32,778 nucleotides of DNA from Rhizocola hellebori (GTDB lineage: Bacteria > Actinomycetota > Actinomycetes > Mycobacteriales > Micromonosporaceae): positions 1-32,778 of the forward strand of contig NZ_BONY01000098.1 of NCBI RefSeq assembly GCF_016862955.1, read 5' to 3'. Below are positions 14,909 through 22,702 of this stretch, one piece after another. Made by a program: the position numbers and the translations under genes. Positions within the stretch are counted from its first letter, which is position 1, and every line of letters begins with the position of its first letter. The notes below the pieces were generated by a model. That model worked only from the letters and a program-made list of their open reading frames with translations, did no database searches and was not told where the DNA came from.

Positions 14909-16231
14909 TCAGGCGGCGAGAGCCGCGTTGGCTTCCTTGAGGAAGGCGTCCGCCGCTGCGGCCGAGGTGGCCTTCGCGTATTGCACGCTTTCCGCGTGGG
15001 TGGTGAGCAGAGCACGCACCTTGACGTGGCCCTTCGGCGGAACCTGCGGCGCCGGCCCGAACTTGGTGGCCAGGTCGGTCTCGAAGGCGAACGCCGTCTT
15101 CTGCACCGCGTCGGTCAGCGAGTCCGAGACGGCCTTGCGCACGTCCAGGTTTGACGACAGGCCGCGGTCGGTGCCCCACAGCTTGCCGACCTCCGGCGAG
15201 TTGACCAGGAAGTTGACGACGTCGACCGCGCGGTCACGCTTGGCGGAGCTCTTGGCGACCGAGAAGTAGAGCGCGGCACGCGCCCACTGCCCCTTGTTGT
15301 CACCCGGGTAGGTCACCACGCCAAGGGTGGACTTGGTGGCCTTCGACAGCTCGGCGATCTGGTTGCCCCACATGAACGAGGTCGCGGCTTTGCCGGTCAC
15401 CACGAGCTGCTTGGTGACGTCGCCGCCGTTGGCCTCGTGGATCAGGTCGGCGGTCGGCGCGGCCTTGCGGTCACGCGCACCCTGCCAAAGGTCGAACCAC
15501 TTGACGAGGTCTTCCTTGGTGGCACCCACCGCCTTGCCGTTGTAGAGCTCCTTGCCCTGCTGGCGCAGCCACACCCAGAGCGCCTTGTAGTCGGCGCTCG
15601 GGTCCATGGTGCCGTAGACCTTGTTGCCCGACTTGACCCAAACCTGCTCGGCCCAGGTGATCAGCGCCTCCCAGCTCATGCCGCTGGTGGGCTCGGGGAT
15701 GCCGAGCTCGGTGCAGAGCTGCTTGTTGTAGATCATGCCTGGGGTGTTCTCGCCCGTCGGGACGCCCGACAGCTTTCCGCCCACCTCGCCGTACTTCCAC
15801 AGGCCCTCGGGGAACTTCTTGACGTCGAGCTTGCCAGAACTCTTGTACGAGTTCAGGTCCAGCGTGACGCCCCGCTCCGCGTACTCGCTCAGCGCGCCGT
15901 CGTCGATCTGGAAGATGTCCGGGGCGTTGCCGCCCGCGGCCAGGGTGGCGAGCTTGTCGTAATACCCCTGGTTACCCTGCCAAGTCGTCTTGAACGTGAC
16001 GAACGGGTACTTGGCGGTGTAGAGCTTCAGCGCATCCTCGGTCGACTTGGCGCGAGCCTCGGCGCCCCACCAGAACATGGAAAGCTCGACCGGCTCGGTG
16101 GACTCCGGGGCGGGCTGCTGGCCAGCGTCGTCGCCGCAGGCGGCGAGGAACGGGGTGGCTAATGCGCCTAAGGCCGCGGCCCTAAGCAGACTTCGCCTGG
16201 TAGTAACGTGTGCGTTTGCGGCGCGGTGCAT
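14909..16231 (-). CDS. Solute-binding lipoprotein (family 1), probable oligogalacturonide importer
   Basis: A 440-residue extracellular sugar-binding protein. The signal peptide has a twin-arginine motif (TTRRSLLRAAALGALATP) and lipobox FLAACG with acylated Cys32. The mature protein begins VELSMFWWGAEARAKSTEDAL and contains YYDKLATLAAGGNAPDIFQI, the standard family 1 opening. Start ATG 16231 has AAGGAG 7 nt upstream. It follows the LacI gene on the same strand with a hairpin between them, and precedes the two permeases. Specificity for uronates or oligogalacturonides is inferred from the linked catabolic genes. Confidence 0.9.
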   Translation of the reverse strand: MHRAANAHVTTRRSLLRAAALGALATPFLAACGDDAGQQPAPESTEPVELSMFWWGAEARAKSTEDALKLYTAKYPFVTFKTTWQGNQGYYDKLATLAAGGNAPDIFQIDDGALSEYAERGVTLDLNSYKSSGKLDVKKFPEGLWKYGEVGGKLSGVPTGENTPGMIYNKQLCTELGIPEPTSGMSWEALITWAEQVWVKSGNKVYGTMDPSADYKALWVWLRQQGKELYNGKAVGATKEDLVKWFDLWQGARDRKAAPTADLIHEANGGDVTKQLVVTGKAATSFMWGNQIAELSKATKSTLGVVTYPGDNKGQWARAALYFSVAKSSAKRDRAVDVVNFLVNSPEVGKLWGTDRGLSSNLDVRKAVSDSLTDAVQKTAFAFETDLATKFGPAPQVPPKGHVKVRALLTTHAESVQYAKATSAAAADAFLKEANAALAA

Positions 16232-16270
16232 AACGACACTCCTTGAGTTGTAGGGTGCCGGGCCGAAGTC

Positions 16271-16298
16271 CCGGGCCCGCAGTGCGATGCGGGCTCGG
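16271..16298 (-). terminator. Hairpin between LacI gene and binding-protein gene
   Basis: GCCCGCA (16275-16281) pairs perfectly with TGCGGGC (16288-16294) around a 6-nt loop, with three further pairs after one mismatch (16271-16273 with 16296-16298). It lies just after the LacI stop at 16303, and no U-tract follows. It may separate regulator and transporter expression, which would require another promoter for the transporter; none was convincing. Confidence 0.45.
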
Positions 16299-16302
16299 GA
16301 TG

Positions 16303-17283
16303 CTATTTGGGGCAGGGCCCGGATGAGTCGCGAATGATTAGTTCGGTCTGAAGGGTGACAAGTGCGGTGGTGCGGCGGTCGTCGCCATGTTGTAGCAGCA
16401 TGTCGACAGCCGCCCGGCCGGCGGCCGCGGTTGGTGTGGCCACCGTCGTCAGGGTGGGACGGGTGCGCCTGCTCAGTGCGGTGTCGTCGATGCCGACAAC
16501 ACTTATCTGGTCCGGCACGGTGATGCCTAGCCGATTGAGGCCGTCGATCAGGCCGACCGCCATCAGATCGTTGTAGGCGAGGACCGCGGTGGCGCCCGTA
16601 CGCAGGACTGAGTCGGCCTGCGCGGCCCCGCTTTCCTCGGTGGGCGGGTTGGGGCCCAGCACGGTCAGCTCGTTTCCTGCCGCGCGAGCGGCAAGCGTCG
16701 CCGACCGGCGGATCTCCCGGTTGTTCCAGGATCCGCGCGGGCCGCCGAGCAGAGCGATGTGCCGATGCCCCAACATGGTCAGGTGCTCGACGGCGAGCCG
16801 GGCACCCTGCGCCACATCCATGATCACGGCCGGCAGGCCGGGAACGGGACGGTTGACGACGACCAGTGGCACGTCGCGGGAGAGCTTTTCGATCTGTGCG
16901 TTGCTCATGCGCGGGCTGCACAGCAGAACCCCGTCGACCTGTTTGGCAAGCGCCAGAACAAGCTCCTCCTCGACGCCGGGATCCTCGTTGGTGTCGGCGA
17001 CGAAGACGTGGTAATCGCGTCCTCGCGCATGACTTTCCGCCGCTTTGATCAGCGGGGGAAAGAAGGGGTTGGCGATGTCGGCGACGATCAGGCCGATATT
17101 GTGCGTGCGCCCGGTGATCAGAGCGCGCGCGGCACGGTTGGGCCGGTAGCCCAGCTGTTCGGCGAACTCCAGCACCCGGGCCCGCGTTGAGGGGTTGACC
17201 AGATGCGGTGCGCTGAATGTGCGTGACACGGTCGAGACGTGTACGCCGCTGACGCGCGCCACATCACGGATGGTCGCCGGCAC
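16303..17283 (-). CDS. LacI-family transcriptional regulator
   Basis: A 326-residue repressor. Residues 1-55 form the LacI HTH and hinge (ATIRDVARVSGVHVSTVSRT, then LGYRPNRAARAL). The rest is a periplasmic-binding-protein-like effector domain with IGLIVADIANPFFPPLIKAA, HRHIALLGGP and ISVVGIDDTALSRRTRPTLTTV. Start is GTG 17283, with AAAGGGGG upstream. It sits between the uronate importer and the divergent catabolic operon, and both intergenic promoters contain LacI-type palindromes, so it most likely represses both sides and itself, released by a uronate or pathway intermediate. The inducer is not readable from the sequence. Confidence 0.94.
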   Translation of the reverse strand: MPATIRDVARVSGVHVSTVSRTFSAPHLVNPSTRARVLEFAEQLGYRPNRAARALITGRTHNIGLIVADIANPFFPPLIKAAESHARGRDYHVFVADTNEDPGVEEELVLALAKQVDGVLLCSPRMSNAQIEKLSRDVPLVVVNRPVPGLPAVIMDVAQGARLAVEHLTMLGHRHIALLGGPRGSWNNREIRRSATLAARAAGNELTVLGPNPPTEESGAAQADSVLRTGATAVLAYNDLMAVGLIDGLNRLGITVPDQISVVGIDDTALSRRTRPTLTTVATPTAAAGRAAVDMLLQHGDDRRTTALVTLQTELIIRDSSGPCPK

Positions 17284-17324
17284 CCGGGCCCCCTTTCACG
17301 TCCATTAGCTCTCCCGTGGGTGCC

Positions 17325-17353
17325 ATTAATGCAAACGGTTGCGCCCGTGTCAA
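17325..17353 (-). promoter_or_regulatory. Promoter and operator of the LacI gene
   Basis: On the minus strand a perfect TTGACA (17348-17353) is followed after 17 nt by ATTAAT (17325-17330). The spacer contains GCAAACGGTTGC (17331-17342), a LacI-type near-palindrome exactly filling the gap between the two boxes. Repressor bound there would exclude RNA polymerase, so autorepression is expected. Confidence 0.72.
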
Positions 17354-17436
17354 CGCTTCAAAGTTTCAGTAGCGTTGCGACAGTGGTTCTAGGAACGGCA
17401 AAACGCCTAACATTTCCGGACATTGCTGGCAGCCCA

Positions 17437-17497
17437 TTGACTCTGAATCGCGCCAATGGTTAGTTCGACTGCAAACGTTTGTAGCTTTGTGAGGAGG
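17437..17497 (+). promoter_or_regulatory. Promoter, LacI operator and ribosome site of the uronate operon
   Basis: TTGACT (17437-17442) is followed after 18 nt by TAGTTC (17461-17466). The operator CTGCAAACGTTTGTAG (17469-17484) overlaps the expected transcription start and has a perfect CAAACGTTTG core. A strong GAGGAGG (17491-17497) lies 7 nt before GTG 17505. About 110 bp separate this operator from the one in the LacI promoter. Confidence 0.75.
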
Positions 17498-17504
17498 GCC
17501 CCGG

Positions 17505-18764
17505 GTGCGCTTCGCCATCGTGGGCACAGGAGCCCGAGCCCAGATGTGGGCTCGGGAGCTGGCGCGTTACGGGGAGCCGGTAGGGCTCGCCGACACCAAT
17601 CCGGGCCGGATAGCCGCCTTCCAGCGGCACGTCGACGCCCCGGGCTATGACGCCGCCGATGTGCCGAAGATGCTCGCCAACGAGAAGGTTGACGTGCTGC
17701 TGGTGTCCACTGTGGATGCCACCCACGACACCTACATCGTGGCCGGGCTCGAAGCGGGGTGCGACGTCATCACCGAGAAGCCGATGACCGTCGATGCACC
17801 GCGCTGCGTGCGAATCCTCGAGGCGCAGCGGCGCACCGGCAAGCGGGTCACGGTCGCCTTCAACTACCGCTTCCATCCGGTTCACCAGCAGGTCAAGCAG
17901 CTGCTGCCGCAAATCGGGGAGATCGGTTCGGTGCACTTCGAGTGGCTGCTCGACGTGCGGCACGGCGCTGACTACTTCCGCCGGTGGCACCGCGACAAGG
18001 CCAACTCGGGCGGTCTGCTGGTGCACAAGGCGACCCATCATTTTGACTTGGTGAATTGGTGGCTGGGTTCCTCCCCGGAGCTGGTCAGCGCGCAGGGCAG
18101 GCTCTTCTTCTACGGTGAGCAGGGGGCCCGGCACGGCTACGCGCGCGACTACGAGCGCGCCCACGGCAGCCCGCTGGCCCAGGACGACCCGTTCGCGGTG
18201 CACCTCGAGCAGACGCCCGATCTCAAAGAGCTATACCTGGAGGCGGAGGAGCACGACGGCTACCACCGCGACCTGAACGTCTTCGCGCCCGGCGTCACCA
18301 TCGAGGACGACCTCGCGGTGCTCGTGCGCTACCACAGCGGCGCGACCATGTCCTACCACCTGACGGCGTACTCGCCGTGGGAGGGCTACCGCATCGCCTT
18401 CAATGGCAGCAAAGGCCGTCTCGAGCTTGACATGATCGAGTCCGACCACGTCGCACCCGGAATCGCCGGCATGGTCAAGGGCCACCACGGCACCGAAGCC
18501 TCGCCGGAGGGCGGCTCGGTTTCCCTGCGCCTGCGCCACTTCTGGCAACGGCCCGAAGAGGTGCCGGTCGCCGCTTACGAACGCGAAGGCCACGGCGGGG
18601 CCGACTTGCGCATGGTCTCGGCCATCTTCTCCGGGGAGGGCGCCGCAACCGCCCTGGACGGGGCCAGGTCGCTGCTGACCGGTCTCGCCGCCAACGAATC
18701 CATTGCCACACAAAGGTCCGTGCGTGCCCACGACCTTCTCAATCTCACCGAATGGGAGAGTTGA
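17505..18764 (+). CDS. Gfo/Idh/MocA-family oxidoreductase
   Basis: A 419-residue NAD(P)-dependent sugar oxidoreductase. The Rossmann domain starts FAIVGTGARAQMWARELARY, and the family dinucleotide/active-site motif EKPMTVDAPRC is at about residues 88-98. The C-terminal domain has FNYRFHPVHQQVKQLL and GGLLVHKATHHFDLVNWWLG, the conserved His/Asp active-site helix. It is the first gene of the uronate operon, with only 4 nt before uxaC. A role in oxidising, epimerising or cleaving a uronate-containing sugar is likely, but the substrate cannot be read from the sequence. Confidence 0.9.
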   Translation: MRFAIVGTGARAQMWARELARYGEPVGLADTNPGRIAAFQRHVDAPGYDAADVPKMLANEKVDVLLVSTVDATHDTYIVAGLEAGCDVITEKPMTVDAPRCVRILEAQRRTGKRVTVAFNYRFHPVHQQVKQLLPQIGEIGSVHFEWLLDVRHGADYFRRWHRDKANSGGLLVHKATHHFDLVNWWLGSSPELVSAQGRLFFYGEQGARHGYARDYERAHGSPLAQDDPFAVHLEQTPDLKELYLEAEEHDGYHRDLNVFAPGVTIEDDLAVLVRYHSGATMSYHLTAYSPWEGYRIAFNGSKGRLELDMIESDHVAPGIAGMVKGHHGTEASPEGGSVSLRLRHFWQRPEEVPVAAYEREGHGGADLRMVSAIFSGEGAATALDGARSLLTGLAANESIATQRSVRAHDLLNLTEWES

Positions 18765-18768
18765 CCGC

Positions 18769-20145
18769 ATGCAAGACCTGCTATTCCCGGCGGAGCCACA
18801 GACCCGGGCCATTGCCCGTGAGCTGTTCTCCCATGTGCGGGAGCTTCCGTTGCTCAGCCCACACGGGCATGTCGACCCGGGTCTGCTCGCCGACGACGCA
18901 CCTTTCCCGGATCCGGCCCAGCTGCTCATCACGCCCGACCACTATGTGACCAGAATGCTGCTGAGCCAAGGGATCCCGCCTGGCGAGCTCGGCGTGCGGC
19001 GCATCGACGGGGGCGAGGCACAGACCGACCCGAGGAAGATCTGGCGCACGTTCTCCGACAATTGGCACCTTTTTCGGGGTACCCCATCAAAATTGTGGTT
19101 GGAACAAACGCTTCGTGACGTTTTCGGGGTCGAGGGGCCGCTGACCTACGAGACCTATGACGTTCTAGCCGAGAAGCTCGCCAAGCCCGAATTCCGGCCG
19201 CGGGCGCTGTTCAGCCGGTTCAACCTGGAGGTGCTCGCCACCACCGAGTCGCCGCTGGACAGCTTTTCCCGCCACGAGAAGCTGGCCGCAGACGGCTGGC
19301 TCGGCCGGGTCATCACCACGTTCCGTCCCGACGATGTCGTCGACCTTGACTGGTTCGGCTGGTCCGACCGGGTGGCCCGCCTGGGCGAAATCACCGGCTG
19401 TGACACCTCAACATTTTCTGGGTACCTGGAAGCGCTGCGCTCGCGGCGGGAGGTGTTCATCAAATACGGCGCGACCTCGTCTGACCATGGTCACCCAACC
19501 GCGCGAGTCGGCGTAGCGGACGATGCTGCGGCTATATATCAACGCGCGATGCGCGGTCAGGTGACACCCGAGGAGGGCGAGGTGTTTCGGGCACACATGC
19601 TGATGGAGTTCGCTCGCATGTCGCTCGAAGACGGCTTGGTGATGCAGCTGCACCCCGGCTCATATCGCAACCACAACCGTTATCTCAGCCGCGCCTACGG
19701 GCGTGACACCGGTGGCGATATCCCGCAGGCCACCGAGTACACGCACGCGCTCAAGCCGCTGCTGGACGCCTACGGCCACGATCCCCGGCTGCGCATCGTG
19801 GTTTACACCCTCGACGAATACACCTACAGCCGTGAGCTGGCGCCGCTGGCCGGCGGCTATCCGGCGCTGTTCCTCGGTGCGCCATGGTGGTTCCTCGACG
19901 CGCCAGAAGCGTTGCGCCGCTGGCGGGAAACGGTCACCGAGACCGCCGGCTTCTACAACACGGCCGGATTCGTCGACGACACGCGCGCCTACTGCTCCAT
20001 TCCCGTTCGCCATGAGGTGGCTCGCCGCGTCGACGCCGGTTTCCTCGCCCGGCTTGTCGCTGAGCACCGGCTCAGTCTCGACGACGCCGCCGAAACCATC
20101 GCCGATCTCGCCTATCACCTGCCCAAGAAGGTGTTCAAGCTGTGA
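18769..20145 (+). CDS. uxaC: Uronate isomerase
   Basis: UxaC converts D-galacturonate to D-tagaturonate and D-glucuronate to D-fructuronate in the cytoplasm. The protein has 458 residues, the usual size. The metal-binding HxH of the amidohydrolase-fold family is in LLSPHGHVDPGLLADDAPF (His32, His34). Further family segments are FRGTPSKLWLEQTL, TTESPLDSFSRHEKL, VMQLHPGSYRNHN and GAPWWFLDAPEALRRW near the C-terminus. ATG 18769 has GGGAGAG 8 nt upstream; the longer open frame from 18703 lies inside the previous gene. The stop overlaps the dehydratase start as GTGA. Confidence 0.95.
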   Translation: MQDLLFPAEPQTRAIARELFSHVRELPLLSPHGHVDPGLLADDAPFPDPAQLLITPDHYVTRMLLSQGIPPGELGVRRIDGGEAQTDPRKIWRTFSDNWHLFRGTPSKLWLEQTLRDVFGVEGPLTYETYDVLAEKLAKPEFRPRALFSRFNLEVLATTESPLDSFSRHEKLAADGWLGRVITTFRPDDVVDLDWFGWSDRVARLGEITGCDTSTFSGYLEALRSRREVFIKYGATSSDHGHPTARVGVADDAAAIYQRAMRGQVTPEEGEVFRAHMLMEFARMSLEDGLVMQLHPGSYRNHNRYLSRAYGRDTGGDIPQATEYTHALKPLLDAYGHDPRLRIVVYTLDEYTYSRELAPLAGGYPALFLGAPWWFLDAPEALRRWRETVTETAGFYNTAGFVDDTRAYCSIPVRHEVARRVDAGFLARLVAEHRLSLDDAAETIADLAYHLPKKVFKL

Positions 20146-21428
20146 AAATAACGTCATATCAGGTCCACGACGTCCGCTTCCCCACCGCAGCGGCGGGTGA
20201 CGGTTCCGATGCCATCAACCGGGGTGACTATTCGGCCGCCTATGTCAGCCTCGGCACCGACGCCGGGCTGATGGGGGCCGGCTTCACGTTCACCAACGGG
20301 CGTGGCAACGAAATCGCCTGCGCCGCCATCGAAGCGCTCGCCCATCATGTCGTCGGCCGCTCGCTTGAGGAAATCGTCGAAGAACCGGTGGCGTTCTGGC
20401 GCTCGCTGACCGCCGATGTCCAGCTGCGCTGGCTGGGCCCGGAGAAGGGCGTCATCCACATGGCGACCGGCGCTCTGGTCAACGCGGTGTGGGATCTGCG
20501 CGCCAAGGCCGAGGGCAAGCCGATGTGGCAGCTGCTCGCCGAGATGCCCGCCGCCGAGCTGGTCGCGAACGTGGACTTCCATCACATCATCGACGCCATC
20601 ACCCCGGCCGAGGCGCTGGCGCTGCTCGAAGCGGGCGACGACAGTTACGCCGAACGCCTTGCGGTGCTTGAGAAAGACGGGTTCCCCTCCTACACCACCT
20701 CGGTCGGCTGGCTCGGCTACCCCGACGAGCAGGTGCTCACGCTCACGCGGCAGGCCTACGACGAGGGCTGGCGGGCGATGAAGATGAAGGTCGGTGGACC
20801 GATCGAGGACGATGTCCGGCGGGCGCGGCTGATCCGTTCGGTCATCGGCGACGACGCGCTGCTGATGATGGACGCCAACCAGGTGTGGGACGTGCCGGAG
20901 GCGATCGCCAACATGGCGCAGCTGGCCCAGTTCAATCCATATTGGATAGAGGAGCCGACGCACGCCGATGACGTGCTCGGGCACGCCGCGGTGGCGCGGG
21001 CGGTGGCCCCGATCCGGGTCGCCACCGGTGAGGTGGCCGCGAACAGGGTCATCTTCAAGCAGCTGATGCAGGCCAACGCAATCGGTGTCTGCCAGGTCGA
21101 CGCGTGCCGGGTGGGCGGGGTCAACGAGGTGCTGGCTACGCTGCTGATGGCCGCGAAGTTCGGTGTCCCGGTGTGCCCGCACGCGGGCGGCGTCGGCCTG
21201 TGTGAATATGTCCAGCATTTAGCGATATTCGACTACCTGCGGGTGGGTCGTTCGCTGGACGGGCGGATGGTCGAATATGTGGACCATCTGCACGAGCACT
21301 TCGAGGACCCGATCACGGTCTCCCAAGGCCGTTACCTGTTGCCGCGGCAGCCCGGCTACTCGGCCACGCTCAAGCCGTCGTCGATCGCTGAGTTCTCATT
21401 CCCGGACGGTCCGGTATGGCGCGCCTAG
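20142..21428 (+). CDS. Enolase-superfamily acid-sugar dehydratase, L-fuconate dehydratase type
   Basis: A 428-residue member of the mandelate-racemase group. Catalytic and metal residues are all present: KMK at 214-216, Asp244 (MMDANQVWD), Glu270 (WIEEPTH), Glu297 (ATGEVAANR) and His347 (CPHAGGVGLCEY). These sit a constant four positions before the corresponding FucD residues as I recall them (Lys220, His351). Family signatures QLRWLGPEKGVIHM and MQANAIGVCQVDACRVGG identify the FucD type. FucD enzymes are reported to accept D-altronate besides L-fuconate. Between uxaC and a UxaB/UxuB-like reductase, this gene probably supplies the missing altronate (or mannonate) dehydratase making KDG. Start GTG 20142 overlaps uxaC by 4 nt. 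Confidence 0.88.
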   Translation: MKITSYQVHDVRFPTAAAGDGSDAINRGDYSAAYVSLGTDAGLMGAGFTFTNGRGNEIACAAIEALAHHVVGRSLEEIVEEPVAFWRSLTADVQLRWLGPEKGVIHMATGALVNAVWDLRAKAEGKPMWQLLAEMPAAELVANVDFHHIIDAITPAEALALLEAGDDSYAERLAVLEKDGFPSYTTSVGWLGYPDEQVLTLTRQAYDEGWRAMKMKVGGPIEDDVRRARLIRSVIGDDALLMMDANQVWDVPEAIANMAQLAQFNPYWIEEPTHADDVLGHAAVARAVAPIRVATGEVAANRVIFKQLMQANAIGVCQVDACRVGGVNEVLATLLMAAKFGVPVCPHAGGVGLCEYVQHLAIFDYLRVGRSLDGRMVEYVDHLHEHFEDPITVSQGRYLLPRQPGYSATLKPSSIAEFSFPDGPVWRA

Positions 21429-22702
21429 CTTCCGGCGTCGAGCTGCCGGTCGGCCGGGGTCCGCTGGCCGAGCCCGGCTCCTTCGGCGCGGGCATCGTCC
21501 ACCTTGGCCTCGGCGCCTTCCACCGTGCGCACCAAGCCGTCTACACCGAGGCCGCCATGGCCTGCTCGGGCGGGGATTGGGGCACTGTAGGGATCGCGCC
21601 CCGCTCACGCGACATCGTCGACGCCCTCACCGCACAGGACCTGCTGTTCAGCGTCGTGACGCTGGGCGGATCGGGAGCGCGGGCGGTGGCAGCCTTTAGC
21701 GAGGTGCTCAACGCCGATGCGGACCCGGCCCGTGTGATCAAGGCGCTGGCCGATCCGGCCATCAAGGTGGTCACCCTGACCGTGACCGAGAAGGCCTATC
21801 GCGTCGACTCGCCGATCATGCGGCTGCTGGTGGCCGGGCTGCGGGTGCGCGGCGGGGCGCCGATCACGGTGCTCAGCTGTGACAATCTGCCCTCCAACGG
21901 TTCCGCGCTGGCGGCCGTCGTGTTGGGGCTCGCGCCCGAGCTGTCGGCCACGGTCAGCTTCCCGAGCTGCATGGTGGACCGGATTGTGCCCGCCACTAAT
22001 CGTTCCATTTTGGACAGAGCGGCCACCGATCTCGGGATGGAGGACCTCGCCGCGGTCGGCGCGGAACCCTTCTCGCAGTGGGTCATCGAGGACGACTTCG
22101 CCGCCGGCCGGCCCGATTGGGAGGCGGGCGGCGCCCAGTTCACCACCGACGTGACCGCGTGGGAGCACCTCAAACTGCGCACCCTCAACGGGGTGCACAG
22201 CGCGCTGGCCTACCTCGGGTCGCTGTCCGGCCGGGAGACCATCGCCGAGGCGCTTCAGCTCCCCGGGATCGCCGGCATGCTGCGCCGGTACGTGGCCCAA
22301 GAGGTCGCGATCTCGATGAGCCCACCGGACGGGGTGGACGTGGTGAAGTACGGCGAGACCGTGCTGACCCGCTTCGCCAATCCGGAGCTGGGTCACCGCA
22401 CCGCACAGGTCGCCATGGACGGCACGCAGAAGCTCCCGCAGCGCCTGCTCTCGGTGCTCAATTCCGTTCCGGCCCCTCAGTTCGCGACCCTGATCGCGGC
22501 GGCGTGGGCCCAGTACGCCGCGGGCGACCAGCCGCTCGACGACCCGCTCGCTTCCCGGGTGCGTGCAGACCTGTCCACCGAGGCGCTCTTCGGTGAGGGC
22601 GGCGTGCTGCCCGTCCCCGATTCCGAGCGGCGCGCGATGATTGACACGTGGCGGCGCGAGCTGGCTAAGCATGGCGCGGTCAAGGTGGTGGCGGCACTGT
22701 GA
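21416..22702 (+). CDS. Mannitol dehydrogenase family, tagaturonate/fructuronate reductase candidate
   Basis: A 428-residue polyol/hexuronate dehydrogenase. The NAD-binding segment is FGAGIVHLGLGAFHRAHQAV, followed by VLSCDNLPSNG and FPSCMVDRIVPATN. The active-site signature K-x4-N-x2-H is present as Lys253, Asn258, His261, in KLRTLNGVHSALAYLG. Family members in uronate operons are UxaB (tagaturonate reductase) and UxuB (fructuronate reductase); their sequence does not tell them apart by eye. Pectin context favours tagaturonate to altronate. It overlaps the dehydratase by 13 nt and the next gene by 4 nt (GTGA), so it is tightly coupled. Confidence 0.9.
   Translation: MARLASGVELPVGRGPLAEPGSFGAGIVHLGLGAFHRAHQAVYTEAAMACSGGDWGTVGIAPRSRDIVDALTAQDLLFSVVTLGGSGARAVAAFSEVLNADADPARVIKALADPAIKVVTLTVTEKAYRVDSPIMRLLVAGLRVRGGAPITVLSCDNLPSNGSALAAVVLGLAPELSATVSFPSCMVDRIVPATNRSILDRAATDLGMEDLAAVGAEPFSQWVIEDDFAAGRPDWEAGGAQFTTDVTAWEHLKLRTLNGVHSALAYLGSLSGRETIAEALQLPGIAGMLRRYVAQEVAISMSPPDGVDVVKYGETVLTRFANPELGHRTAQVAMDGTQKLPQRLLSVLNSVPAPQFATLIAAAWAQYAAGDQPLDDPLASRVRADLSTEALFGEGGVLPVPDSERRAMIDTWRRELAKHGAVKVVAAL

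Noticed and set aside
16204-16222. Third LacI site (GTGTGCGTTTGCGG) at the binding-protein 5' end
   Set aside because: It is inside the coding sequence and lacks the symmetric half.
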